Positions 36,346 to 45,368 of a DNA stretch of 59,840 nucleotides are shown piece after piece. A program made the position numbers and the translations under genes. A model generated the notes under the pieces. The model saw nothing but the letters and a program-made list of their open reading frames with translations. It did no database searches and was not told where the DNA came from. Location: NCBI GenBank assembly GCA_028876495.1, contig JAGWRO010000014.1, positions 1-59,840 of the forward strand. The letters are read 5' to 3'. Numbering within the stretch: the stretch's first letter is position 1; each line of letters begins with the position of its first letter. This stretch comes from Bacteroidota bacterium. Lineage in GTDB: Bacteria; Bacteroidota; Bacteroidia; Chitinophagales; Chitinophagaceae.

Positions 36346-36433
36346 AAGAAAACGTTTTAACAAAAAAAAATGTAATAACGACAACCAAATTAAAATATCA
36401 AAGCCACATTTGCGTTTGCTAAATAAAAGTGTG

Positions 36434-36467
36434 CAGTAAACGAATTTTTATTGAGGATTTTTATTTT
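36434..36467 (+). repeat. Dispersed 34-nt element, copy 9 (right flank of the mazEF pair)
   Basis: CAGTAAACGAA, TT, TTTATTGAG, GA, TTTTTATTTT. The tail overlaps the stop codon of uvrB on the other strand. With the copy at 35680 it forms direct repeats around the toxin-antitoxin pair. Confidence 0.8.
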
Positions 36468-38496
36468 ACCCTTTCATTTCCTTCAACTCTCCCTGCATCC
36501 TGAACATTTCATCTCGCAGTCTTGCCGCTTCCATAAAATCCATATCCTTAGCCGCTTTTTCCATCATGCGCTTTATTTGTGAAATGGCTTTTTCCATTTG
36601 AGGAATGGTTTTATACTCCACCTGTTCTTCTGCAGCGATGGTATTTAAATTATCATCAATTGCGTAAGGCGAATCGGTAGTTCCTTTTATATCCAGCACA
36701 GAAGTTTGTCCCATTATTTGTTCAATGGATTTCTTAATAGTCTTTGGTGTAATGTTGTGTTCAATATTATACTGAATTTGTTTTTCACGCCGGCGATCGG
36801 TTTCATCAATTGTTTTTTGCATACTCTCAGTAATCTTATCTGCATAAAAAATCACCAGCCCTTCCACATTACGGGCAGCCCTACCCGCAGTTTGTGTGAG
36901 CGATCTTTCATTGCGCAAAAAGCCTTCTTTATCGGCATCCAAAATGGCTACCAACGACACTTCCGGCAAATCCAAACCTTCACGCAACAGGTTTACGCCA
37001 ACCAATACATCAATTTCTCCCAAACGCAATTCGCGCAAAATTTCTATCCTGTCCAAAGTGTGTACTTCGCTATGAATATATTTGGATTTGATGTTGATGC
37101 GATGTAAATATTTATCCATTTCTTCCGCCATCCGCTTCGTCAAAGTAGTTACCAAAACTCGATCACCTTTGGTTACTCTTTTATCAATTTCATCCAGCAA
37201 ATCATCAATTTGGTTTACCGAAGGACGAATTTCTATCGGAGGATCTAACAAGCCTGTAGGCCTTACCACCTGCTCCACTACTATGCCTCCTGATTTTTCC
37301 AATTCATAATCGCCGGGCGTGGCACTTACATAAACCGTTTGATTCAACATGGATTCAAATTCATTAAAATTCAAAGGTCGGTTGTCCAAAGCTGAAGGCA
37401 AGCGAAATCCGTAATCCACTAAAATTAGTTTCCGCGAACGATCTCCGCCATACATGCCACTCACCTGTGGAATGGTTTGATGACTTTCATCTATAATGCA
37501 CAAAAAATCACTAGGGAAATAATCGAGCAGGCAAAACGGGCGCGTTCCGGGTTCTCTTCTGTCAAAAAACCTGGAATAATTTTCAACACCGTTGCAATAA
37601 CCCAGTTCACGGATCATTTCAACATCATAATTCACTCTTTCAGAAATGCGTTGAGCTTCAATATATTTTCCTGTTTCTTTAAAATATTCTGTTTGCCTTG
37701 CCGCTTCGTCTTGGATTTCATACAGAATTTGTTGCAGTTTATCTTTTGGTGCGATGTATAAATTAGCAGGAAAAATCGCCGCGTTATCTACTTTTGAAAT
37801 TCTTTTTCCTGAACTCAATTCCAGTGTCTCGATGCTTTCTATTTCATCACCAAAAAAAGTAATGCGGTAACCATTGTCCATGTAGGGAAGATTGATATCC
37901 ACTGTATCTCCTTTTACGCGAAAAGTGCCTCTTGCAAAATCGCCTTGTGTTCTCGAATACAAACTGTTTACCAAAGAATGTAAAAATCCCTGGCGGCTGA
38001 TAACCTGTCCTTCTTCAATACGCACGACACCTTCGGCAAAATCTTTTGGGTTACCGATTCCATAAATACAACTCACACTGGCGACTACAATTATATCTCT
38101 TCTGCCGGTTAACAATTGTGAAGTTGCCGCTAATCTTAATTTGTCTAATTCTTCATTGATGCTTAAATCTTTTTCGATGTACGTATCACTGACAGGCATA
38201 TACGCTTCCGGCTGATAATAGTCATAATACGAAACAAAATAGCCTACAGAATTATCGGGAAAGAATTGCCTGAACTCGCCATAGAGCTGGGCAACCAAAG
38301 TTTTATTATGTGTAAGAACCAACGTCGGCCGCTGCACATTCTGAATCACATTGGCCATGGTGAAGGTTTTACCGCTTCCGGTTACGCCCAGCAAAGTCTG
38401 GTATTTTTCACCTTCAAGAATGCCGCGCGTAAGCTGTTCGATCGCCTGCGGCTGATCTCCTGCGGGTTTATATGATGAATTGAGTTGAAAAGGCAT
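36466..38496 (-). CDS. uvrB: Excinuclease ABC subunit B
   Basis: A 676-residue helicase-like subunit of nucleotide excision repair. Walker A is GVTGSGKT (37-44); the damage-probing beta-hairpin has YYDYYQPEAYMP; helicase motifs include DESHQTIPQVSGMYGGDRSRK and GVNLLREGLDLPEVSLVAILDADKEG (in parts NLLREGLDLPEVSLV). The C-terminal UVR motif (AAKDMDFMEAARLRDEMF) binds UvrC. Full length. Confidence 0.99.
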   Translation of the reverse strand: MPFQLNSSYKPAGDQPQAIEQLTRGILEGEKYQTLLGVTGSGKTFTMANVIQNVQRPTLVLTHNKTLVAQLYGEFRQFFPDNSVGYFVSYYDYYQPEAYMPVSDTYIEKDLSINEELDKLRLAATSQLLTGRRDIIVVASVSCIYGIGNPKDFAEGVVRIEEGQVISRQGFLHSLVNSLYSRTQGDFARGTFRVKGDTVDINLPYMDNGYRITFFGDEIESIETLELSSGKRISKVDNAAIFPANLYIAPKDKLQQILYEIQDEAARQTEYFKETGKYIEAQRISERVNYDVEMIRELGYCNGVENYSRFFDRREPGTRPFCLLDYFPSDFLCIIDESHQTIPQVSGMYGGDRSRKLILVDYGFRLPSALDNRPLNFNEFESMLNQTVYVSATPGDYELEKSGGIVVEQVVRPTGLLDPPIEIRPSVNQIDDLLDEIDKRVTKGDRVLVTTLTKRMAEEMDKYLHRINIKSKYIHSEVHTLDRIEILRELRLGEIDVLVGVNLLREGLDLPEVSLVAILDADKEGFLRNERSLTQTAGRAARNVEGLVIFYADKITESMQKTIDETDRRREKQIQYNIEHNITPKTIKKSIEQIMGQTSVLDIKGTTDSPYAIDDNLNTIAAEEQVEYKTIPQMEKAISQIKRMMEKAAKDMDFMEAARLRDEMFRMQGELKEMKG

Positions 38497-38554
38497 AAGG
38501 AATATGCAATTTACAACTGAAAGCCTGAATCAAGAATTGAGAAACTCTTAAATT

Positions 38555-39013
38555 CTAATCAATCAATTTCCTCGTTAGATAACCCGAATAATCCGGAACA
38601 ACAGCGGGATAATCCTGCTGCATCAATACAGAAGTAAGAATAAAATCGGCAGTAGTACGATTGCAAGCCATTAAAATATTCCAGGCAACGGCCAGGCGAA
38701 GTAAGGCTTTTACATCACTGTCATGAGGTTGCGCTTCCATCGGATCCCAAAAGAAAACCATCATATCGAGTTTTTCTTCTGCTATCATCGCACCCATTTG
38801 CTGATCGCCGCCAAGCGGGCCGCTTAGTAATTTTTTTACCGGCCTTCCCAATTTTTCTTCCAATAACCTGCCGGTAGTTCCTGTTGCAATCAGTTCATGT
38901 TCTGATAAAACGGTTTTGTTATAGATCGCCCATTCAATCAGGTCTTTCTTTTTATTATCGTGCGCAACAAGGGCAATTCTTTTTTTGCCGGAAAGTATTC
39001 TTATGTGTTCCAT
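38555..39013 (-). CDS. mgsA: Methylglyoxal synthase
   Basis: A 152-residue enzyme that turns dihydroxyacetone phosphate into methylglyoxal, a bypass that relieves sugar-phosphate build-up. Marks are IALVAHDNKKKDLIEWA, GTTGRLLEE, LSGPLGGDQQMGAMIAE and FFWDPMEAQPHDSDVKALLRL (here the aspartate and histidine of the active site). A 34-nt dispersed element lies 23 nt upstream, in the position of a promoter. Confidence 0.96.
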   Translation of the reverse strand: MEHIRILSGKKRIALVAHDNKKKDLIEWAIYNKTVLSEHELIATGTTGRLLEEKLGRPVKKLLSGPLGGDQQMGAMIAEEKLDMMVFFWDPMEAQPHDSDVKALLRLAVAWNILMACNRTTADFILTSVLMQQDYPAVVPDYSGYLTRKLID

Positions 39014-39036
39014 TTTATAATTTATTGGGTTGTATT

Positions 39037-39070
39037 AAAATACAAATCCGGATTATTTGTTTGTTTACTG
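39037..39070 (-). repeat. Dispersed 34-nt element, copy 10
   Basis: CAGTAAACAAA, CA, nine variable bases, GA, TTTGTATTTT on the minus strand, reading towards mgsA and ending 23 nt before its ATG. Confidence 0.75.
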
Positions 39071-39146
39071 CATACCTTGCATCTCCAGTTTTCCAACAAA
39101 TCTTTACCCTGTCTATTTTAGATAAAAATCTAAATATCATATTTAT

Positions 39147-39722
39147 TTATTCAAGTAATTTCTTATTGAACTTCTTAAGGAGCCATTCAAGCACAGCTTC
39201 CTGATCGTTAATTGTAGCTCGCCTGATTTGAGCAAGAAGGTGTATACGATCGGGTTTTGGTAATGCCGTATTTTGGAGTCCTTCATTACAGTTTGTGCAA
39301 ATAGCTCGTAAATTTTGAGCAGAGTCATCACCTCCTTTTGATTTATCAATAATATGCCCCATTGTTAATCTGACTGTTCTCCCTGAATGAAAAGGATCAA
39401 GATCGCCGGCAGCAAGTCCGCACATCTGGCAAGTGTATCCATTTCTTTCTAACACCCATGCCCTAGTTTCCTTAGAAATGTTACGAGCAAACGCAGGAAT
39501 GCGCTTTGCAGTTTCCATACGATATTGATTGGGCTTTAAATCTACCCTATCTTTATGCGTTAAAATTTGATATCCTTCTTCATTTCTTAATTCGCGGACA
39601 CGCCGGGCCCATTCAGAAGCCCCTCCGCTTGCAGCTTGTATCTCTCGTGATTCAAGAACTTTTCCTATATTGTTCAAAAAAAATTCTAGAATTAGCTGTT
39701 TTGAACCAGGCTTTCTTGCCAT
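39147..39722 (-). CDS. HNH endonuclease, probable restriction enzyme
   Basis: A 191-residue protein with an N-terminal winged-helix-like part (about 5-65, SREIQAASGGASEWARRVRE) and a C-terminal HNH nuclease. Zinc ligands are C98, C101, C142 and C145, and the HNH residues include H123 (MGHIIDKSKGG) and N137 (QNLRAICTNC). The gene starts 1 nt after the stop of a DNA methyltransferase gene, which strongly suggests a compact type II restriction-modification system. The recognition sequence cannot be read from the protein. Confidence 0.85.
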   Translation of the reverse strand: MARKPGSKQLILEFFLNNIGKVLESREIQAASGGASEWARRVRELRNEEGYQILTHKDRVDLKPNQYRMETAKRIPAFARNISKETRAWVLERNGYTCQMCGLAAGDLDPFHSGRTVRLTMGHIIDKSKGGDDSAQNLRAICTNCNEGLQNTALPKPDRIHLLAQIRRATINDQEAVLEWLLKKFNKKLLE

Positions 39723-39723
39723 A

Positions 39724-40587
39724 TTATATTTGATTAATTACTGAAGGAAAAGACTGAAACTGAGGTTGAATAGAGGCACCTCTCGTAATTGCAATTTCAG
39801 CGTAGGTTGGATTTAACTCTATAATAATTGCTTTACGGTTAAGCTCATTGGCCACTACTCCTGTCGTTCCTGAACCACCAAAAGGGTCAAGAATAATTTG
39901 CTCTTCTTTTGACCCAAGTAAAATGCATCTTCGTGCTAATTCACGCGGAAAAGCAGCCGGATGACCGTATTTCCCGGCTTCTTGATTTAATATCCAATAA
40001 TTTCGAAGATTTGCTCCACTTTCTTCCCTTACACCTTCCTGATTATAAAAGTAAGCAGATGATTTTGCAAAAAGAAAAATTTCTTCCGTTGCACTGGTTG
40101 GTCGATTCTTAACACTTTCTGGCATTGGGTTTTTCTTTACCCATGTAATTCTTGAACGCAGAATCCATCCATCTTCCTGAAGGGCAAATGCTACACGCCA
40201 GGGAATCCCCATAAGGTCTCTATCTTTCAATCCCCAGCATTCCGGTACTTTACAATTTCTTTTTTGGATTAATTTTTTTGTATTTCCAACTATCGCATTC
40301 GGACCGTGTTTTCCAATACCTCCATTTCTCGCATAACCATCTCCAATATTTAACCACAAGGTTCCATCACTCCTTAAGACACGTTTTACTTCTCTAAAAA
40401 TACTTACAACATTATTAACATAATCAACCGGGCTAGATTCAGAACCAATTTGCGCCGAATTTTCATAGTCTCTTAATCCCCAATAAGGTGGAGAAGTAAT
40501 GCAACTTTGCACTGACTCACTTTCTATTTTAGGCAAAATTTTTAAGCTGTCTCCGGTCAATACATTTAAGCCTTTTTTCATATTCAT
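39724..40587 (-). CDS. Site-specific DNA methyltransferase (beta class, N4-cytosine or N6-adenine)
   Basis: A 287-residue enzyme with the catalytic motif IV SPPYW (32-36) before the AdoMet-binding motif I DPFGGSGTTG (from 234), the order of beta-class enzymes. The S in SPPY is more typical of N4-cytosine methylation, but N6-adenine is possible. Other marks are DGTLWLNIGDGYARNGG and KAIIIELNPTYAEIA. It is followed by the HNH nuclease gene and probably protects the host from it. Confidence 0.9.
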   Translation of the reverse strand: MNMKKGLNVLTGDSLKILPKIESESVQSCITSPPYWGLRDYENSAQIGSESSPVDYVNNVVSIFREVKRVLRSDGTLWLNIGDGYARNGGIGKHGPNAIVGNTKKLIQKRNCKVPECWGLKDRDLMGIPWRVAFALQEDGWILRSRITWVKKNPMPESVKNRPTSATEEIFLFAKSSAYFYNQEGVREESGANLRNYWILNQEAGKYGHPAAFPRELARRCILLGSKEEQIILDPFGGSGTTGVVANELNRKAIIIELNPTYAEIAITRGASIQPQFQSFPSVINQI

Positions 40588-40619
40588 TTCTCAATTTACA
40601 ACTTTATTATTTTTCAGAT

Positions 40620-42842
40620 TTATTTGCCAATTACTTCTGTAAGGTAATCAGCAAGATCATTGATCCTCTTTGCATCAACTTCAATCTGATCCTGCGCTTC
40701 TTTCCAATTCCTTTGCTCAATTGCTTCGCGAATGCCAGGCATTGTTTTTACGCCATAACCTGTATAAAAGCCAGGCGCATAAATGGTATGCTTGTACCAA
40801 GGCCTGCGTGGCAGCCCATCTTTACTAAGCAATTGCTGTTCTGCCTGGTAAAGAGATTGGTTAAAACCTGCCGATACAGAATTATTTTTAATTTTATTCT
40901 CATAAACCACTTTTAAACTATCTGCGCTTTTTTTCAAATTAACCAATGCATTTTGCAATGGAGAAAAATCAAGATAAGGAACATCCGCTTTTACTTCCGG
41001 CGCTATTAAATTTTTGGTAGGATCTTCACCTACTTTGTAATCTCCGGATTTAATTAATTGATTTTGCACTTTGGTAGATTGTCTTTCATTTTTCAAAAGG
41101 CTGGTTAATTCATCAGCATAACCATTTATCGTTTTATACAAATGCGTAAAATCAAAAGGTAACACATCAGCCTCTGCCATCCTCAATACTGCATGCCCTG
41201 CTGTTTGTGCCAGGGCCACTTCATAATGAAAACCCGGATCTTTAAAAGTAGAAAAATCATAATAAGAGTCATAGATTGAATGATATTCGCCGCCACTGCC
41301 TTCACCGCCATAACCCAGGTTTAATGCAGGGATGCCGGCATGTTGAATAAAAGAAGAATAATCAGAGCCCGAACCCATTGCGTATAATTTAAGATGGTTC
41401 TGTGCCAGTATTTTTTCTCTTGCTTCCGTATTGGTTGTTGAAATAGCTTCATGCGCTTTTGCACGCTCGAAAACACTTACACCTGTTTGAGGATCGATAA
41501 CTGATTTGGCAATTTCATCCATCAGCGGTTCCAATGCATGCGAACCTTCTGCAAATAAAAATCCACGTTCATTATTATCAGAATTAATATAAACTACTGC
41601 TTTTTGCTGCAATTCTTTTTCATGCTCTTCCACCCATTCGGTAGAGCCAAGCAAAGCAGGTTCTTCTCCATCCCATGCACAATAAACCAAAGTACGATCT
41701 GGTTTCCAGCCGGATTTTAGAAGGTTCCCGATAGATTTGGCTTCTTCCAACATCGAAGCTTGTCCGCTTATCGGATCATCTGCACCATTTACCCACGCAT
41801 CCTGGTGATTACCTCTAATCACCCATTCATCAGGATATTTGGCACCTTTTATTTTTGCGATTACATCATAACATGGAACAATATCCCAGTTAAATAACAC
41901 TTTCAAATGAACGGTTGTTTTGCCCGGGCCAATGTGATAAGCAAATGGCAAACCTCCATGCCAGCTCGCGGGAGCCAAAGGTCCGCCGAGCGATTCCAGT
42001 AAAGGAGTGGCATCATGATAACTTATCGGAAGAACAGGAATTTTTAAGAGATTCGGCGCCTGCAATCTGTCTAATCTTTTTGCATCTTCGGTCGCACCAA
42101 TTCCCGGAGTAAGCGGGTCGCCGGGATAAATAACCATATCCATTACTGATCCTCTTTGCACGCCATATTCGTTTTTGAAAGGGCCTTTCGGATAAACGTC
42201 TCCTGCAAAATAGCCATCATCTATCGGGTCGCTGTAAATAATGCAGCCGATAGCGCCATGTTCCTGTGCCACTTTCGGTTTGGTGCCGCGCCAGCTACGG
42301 CCGTATTTTGCAATCACAATTTTCCCTTTTACAGAAATTCCCATTTGATCCAAAATTTTATAATCGTCCGGTAAACCATAATTCACAAAAACCAATTCCC
42401 CGGTAACATCACCATCGGCACTATAAGCATTGTAAGTAGGCAACTGCCCTGATTGGCCGCTGGTAGGATCTTCTTTTAAAGCCGGTTCTTTTAAAAGAGC
42501 TTTATAAGTAGTTGGCGAGGTCATTTCAAGCAGCCTGGTTTTAGGCGTAGGAAACAACACATGAAAAGTTTCAATTTGCGCATCCCAACCCCATTTTTTA
42601 AACTGGCTAAGAATAAATTCAGCATTTTTCCTGCTCCCGGGCGAACTTAAATGATGCGGATAGGCAGAAAGTATTTTCATGGTTTCGCCGATATTTTCGG
42701 CACTCAAATTTTTATCAAAAGAATTTTCAAGATTCAATTGATTATGAACGTTTTTTTCAAAAAAGCCGGTAATTTTTTGCGCCTGAGTAAAAGTTGATTG
42801 CAAAATAAACAACGATAAAAAAGTGAGGCTTAGTTTGGTCAT
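40620..42842 (-). CDS. Exported M28 zinc peptidase of the glutamate carboxypeptidase II type
   Basis: A 740-residue protein with a signal peptide (MTKLSLTFLSLFILQSTFTQA), a PA domain (about residues 110-270), the M28 catalytic core and a C-terminal helical dimerisation-like domain. Zinc and catalytic residues are in RGNHQDAWVNGADDPISG, CAWDGEEPALLGSTEW and GYGGEGSGGEYHSIYDSYYDF (in the last, the HSIYDS histidine). It resembles glutamate carboxypeptidase II and would trim peptides outside the cytoplasm. The frame is open from 42887; I prefer the ATG at 42842, where the signal peptide begins. Confidence 0.92.
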   Translation of the reverse strand: MTKLSLTFLSLFILQSTFTQAQKITGFFEKNVHNQLNLENSFDKNLSAENIGETMKILSAYPHHLSSPGSRKNAEFILSQFKKWGWDAQIETFHVLFPTPKTRLLEMTSPTTYKALLKEPALKEDPTSGQSGQLPTYNAYSADGDVTGELVFVNYGLPDDYKILDQMGISVKGKIVIAKYGRSWRGTKPKVAQEHGAIGCIIYSDPIDDGYFAGDVYPKGPFKNEYGVQRGSVMDMVIYPGDPLTPGIGATEDAKRLDRLQAPNLLKIPVLPISYHDATPLLESLGGPLAPASWHGGLPFAYHIGPGKTTVHLKVLFNWDIVPCYDVIAKIKGAKYPDEWVIRGNHQDAWVNGADDPISGQASMLEEAKSIGNLLKSGWKPDRTLVYCAWDGEEPALLGSTEWVEEHEKELQQKAVVYINSDNNERGFLFAEGSHALEPLMDEIAKSVIDPQTGVSVFERAKAHEAISTTNTEAREKILAQNHLKLYAMGSGSDYSSFIQHAGIPALNLGYGGEGSGGEYHSIYDSYYDFSTFKDPGFHYEVALAQTAGHAVLRMAEADVLPFDFTHLYKTINGYADELTSLLKNERQSTKVQNQLIKSGDYKVGEDPTKNLIAPEVKADVPYLDFSPLQNALVNLKKSADSLKVVYENKIKNNSVSAGFNQSLYQAEQQLLSKDGLPRRPWYKHTIYAPGFYTGYGVKTMPGIREAIEQRNWKEAQDQIEVDAKRINDLADYLTEVIGK

Positions 42843-42950
42843 AAAAAAATAATTTAGATTTTTAAAACTACTTATTTTTTGTTGCAAAGATTGCTTTGGT
42901 TTCAGGAGAACAAAAAACCTTCGAACTCTATCAAAAATATTTAAACCCGG

Positions 42951-42984
42951 AAAAGAAAAATCCTTTGTTTTTGTTGGTTTACTG
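42951..42984 (-). repeat. Dispersed 34-nt element, copy 11
   Basis: CAGTAAACCAA, CA, nine variable bases, GA, TTTTTCTTTT on the minus strand, in the divergent gap between the M28 peptidase gene and typA, reading towards the peptidase. Confidence 0.75.
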
Positions 42985-43009
42985 CAAGTGTTAAGTTTCT
43001 GTTTTATAC

Positions 43010-43039
43010 TTGCTAAGAACCTTAATTAACGTACCTTTG
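43010..43039 (+). promoter_or_regulatory. Promoter of typA, full consensus
   Basis: TTG (43010-43012), 19-nt spacer, TACCTTTG (43032-43039): an exact match to the Bacteroidota primary promoter. It gives a leader of about 40 nt. Confidence 0.75.
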
Positions 43040-43086
43040 CAGCCTTAAAAAATTTAGGGCACACAACGCCCCGTTTAAAACAAATT

Positions 43087-44895
43087 ATGGATATTAGAAA
43101 CATTGCAATTATAGCTCACGTTGACCATGGAAAAACTACCCTGGTTGATAAAATTTTGCACAGCACAAATATTTTTCGTGAGAACCAGGAGTCGGGTGAA
43201 TTGATTATGGATAACAATGATCTTGAAAGAGAACGAGGCATCACTATTTTCAGTAAAAACATTTCTGTTACTTATAAGGGAGTAAAAATAAATGTAATTG
43301 ACACTCCGGGCCATAGTGACTTTGGAGGAGAAGTGGAACGTGTATTAAAAATGGCTGATGGCGTGCTTTTATTGGTAGATGCTTTTGAAGGCCCCATGCC
43401 ACAAACACGTTTTGTGTTGCAAAAAGCCTTGCAGTTAGGCCTTCGCCCGATTGTGGTCATCAATAAAGTTGACAAACCCAACTGCCGCCCTGATGAAGTT
43501 CATGACGCCGTTTTCGAATTGTTTTTCAACCTTGATGCAACAGAAGAACAACTTGATTTTTCTACCATTTATGGTTCCAGCAAGCAAGGTTGGATGAACA
43601 CAACTCTCGAACCAACTGATAATATTTTCCCCTTATTAGATACCATTCTTGAAAAAGTGCCCGAACCTTCTGCAGAAGAAGGAACGCTGCAAATGCAAAT
43701 AACTTCCCTGGATTATTCTTCATTTTTAGGAAGAATTGCGATTGGAAAAGTAGCAAGAGGCACTATAAAAGATAATCAGCCATTATCGCTGATGAAGCTG
43801 GACGGAACCATACAAAAGACACGTGTAAAAGAATTATATGTATTTGAGGGTTTGGGGAAAAAGAAAGTAACTGAGGTGGCCGCCGGCGATATTTGTGCAG
43901 TGGTTGGAATTGAAGGCTTTAATATTGGAGAAACCCTCGCAGATTTTGAAAATCCCGAAGCATTGCCTGTTATCAGCGTAGATGAACCAACGATGAACAT
44001 GCAGTTTAGCATTAATAATTCTCCTTTTTTCGGTAAAGACGGAAAGTTTGTAACCTCCAGGCATTTAAAAGACAGGCTGGAGAAAGAATTGGAGAAAAAC
44101 CTTGCGCTTCGCGTGTCAGAAACCAGCAGTGCAGATAGTTTTATGGTATATGGAAGAGGGATTTTACATTTAAGTATTTTGGTGGAAACCATGAGGCGAG
44201 AAGGATATGAAATTACTGTAGGTCAGCCGCAGGTAATTACCAAAGAAATAAACGGTCAAAAATGTGAGCCATACGAAAACCTGGTAGTAGACGTTCCTGC
44301 TGAATATAGTGGAAGGGTGATCGACCTGGTTACACAAAGGAAAGGTGAGATGACCATCATGGAAAGTAAAGGCGAAATGCAGCATCTTGAATTTGAAATT
44401 CCATCGAGAGGTTTGATAGGGTTGCGCTCCAACATGCTTACGAATACTGCAGGAGAAGCAGTGATGGCACATCGTTTCCTCGAATATAAACCCTGGAAAG
44501 GATTTATTCCGGGCCGCAACAATGGTGTTCTCATTTCAAAAAACCAGGATAAAACAACAGGATATTCAATAGACAAATTACAGGACCGTGGAAGATTCTT
44601 TGTAGATCCGGGAGAAGAGGTATATATAGGACAGATAATTGGTGAACACATTAAGCCCGGAGATTTGGTAGTGAACGCGACTGAGCCTAAAAAATTAACC
44701 AACCACCGCGCAAGTGGCGCTGATGAGGCATCGCGCATTGCTCCCAAAACATTGATGACTTTGGAAGAATGTATGGAATACATCCAGCAGGATGAATGCA
44801 TAGAAGTAACGCCGAAATCTATCCGCATGCGTAAGGTAATTTTAAATGAAGACGATCGAAAAAAATCGCAAAAGACGCAGAAAGTAGAAGCTTAG
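43087..44895 (+). CDS. typA: Ribosome-associated GTPase TypA/BipA
   Basis: A 602-residue translational GTPase. G motifs are [36 protein letters not shown] and [11 protein letters not shown]. The C-terminal part has [19 protein letters not shown] and the TypA-specific stretch [13 protein letters not shown]. It assists ribosome assembly and stress or cold adaptation. A consensus promoter precedes it and an intrinsic terminator follows, so it is a single-gene unit. Confidence 0.98.
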   Translation: MDIRNIAIIAHVDHGKTTLVDKILHSTNIFRENQESGELIMDNNDLERERGITIFSKNISVTYKGVKINVIDTPGHSDFGGEVERVLKMADGVLLLVDAFEGPMPQTRFVLQKALQLGLRPIVVINKVDKPNCRPDEVHDAVFELFFNLDATEEQLDFSTIYGSSKQGWMNTTLEPTDNIFPLLDTILEKVPEPSAEEGTLQMQITSLDYSSFLGRIAIGKVARGTIKDNQPLSLMKLDGTIQKTRVKELYVFEGLGKKKVTEVAAGDICAVVGIEGFNIGETLADFENPEALPVISVDEPTMNMQFSINNSPFFGKDGKFVTSRHLKDRLEKELEKNLALRVSETSSADSFMVYGRGILHLSILVETMRREGYEITVGQPQVITKEINGQKCEPYENLVVDVPAEYSGRVIDLVTQRKGEMTIMESKGEMQHLEFEIPSRGLIGLRSNMLTNTAGEAVMAHRFLEYKPWKGFIPGRNNGVLISKNQDKTTGYSIDKLQDRGRFFVDPGEEVYIGQIIGEHIKPGDLVVNATEPKKLTNHRASGADEASRIAPKTLMTLEECMEYIQQDECIEVTPKSIRMRKVILNEDDRKKSQKTQKVEA

Positions 44896-44938
44896 AAGCC
44901 GGGGAATATTGAAATAGAATTTTGAAAGAAAATAGTGA

Positions 44939-44969
44939 AAATCCGGCTTCAATGAATCCGGATTTTTTT
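44939..44969 (+). terminator. Intrinsic terminator of typA
   Basis: AAATCCGG pairs perfectly with CCGGATTT around an 11-nt loop, and the T-run continues to seven T. Confidence 0.85.
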
Positions 44970-45057
44970 ATAAGAGGCAGTAATTCTTGTTAAAGTAATG
45001 ATCCAAAAGGTAAGAGAACCTAAGGGTTTAGCGAAACCATAGAAAGAGAGATTTGAA

Positions 45058-45090
45058 TAGTAACCCAACAAATATTGCGATTTCTTATTT
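45058..45090 (+). repeat. Dispersed 34-nt element, copy 12 (divergent, 1 nt shorter)
   Basis: TAGTAACCCAA, CA, eight variable bases, GA, then TTTCTTATTT. It fits the pattern with two head substitutions and one missing base in the middle. Confidence 0.5.
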
Positions 45091-45279
45091 TTCTGTTAAC
45101 AACCTGTGGTTTTAAAGCTTCTGCCTTCATTTGGAAACTGTAGTTCTTTCTACACCAAATGCTTTGCTGGCAAGCATTTGAAAATAAATAAAAGAAGTTG
45201 CCAATTGTAGAATCAACCTATATTTTATTTTATTTACAAACTTTTTAAAGATAATTTCAGCAGCATTTGCCTTGTAAAG

Positions 45280-45287
45280 TAATTTTG
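45280..45287 (+). promoter_or_regulatory. -7 promoter box of gltB
   Basis: TAATTTTG, exact TAnnTTTG, 81 nt before the ATG. No TTG at the usual distance. Confidence 0.45.
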
Positions 45288-45368
45288 CAAAAAACAAACA
45301 ATAATTTAATACTTTCAGGGAACTGCAATAACGCGGAAATAAGAATTGTACAAACGAGCTAATAGATT

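Larger units (their letters stand above)
44896..45368. other. Non-coding interval of 473 bp between typA and gltB
   Basis: It holds the typA terminator (44939-44969), a variant dispersed element (45058-45090) and the gltB -7 box (45280-45287). Between these I see no reading frame longer than a 14-codon one near 44998 and no clear structured RNA. The gltB leader is about 75 nt. Confidence 0.7.

Noticed and set aside
44998-45042. 14-codon ORF (MIQKVREPKGLAKP) downstream of typA
   Set aside because: Very short, no ribosome-binding site or promoter, lies just after a terminator; chance ORFs of this size are common.
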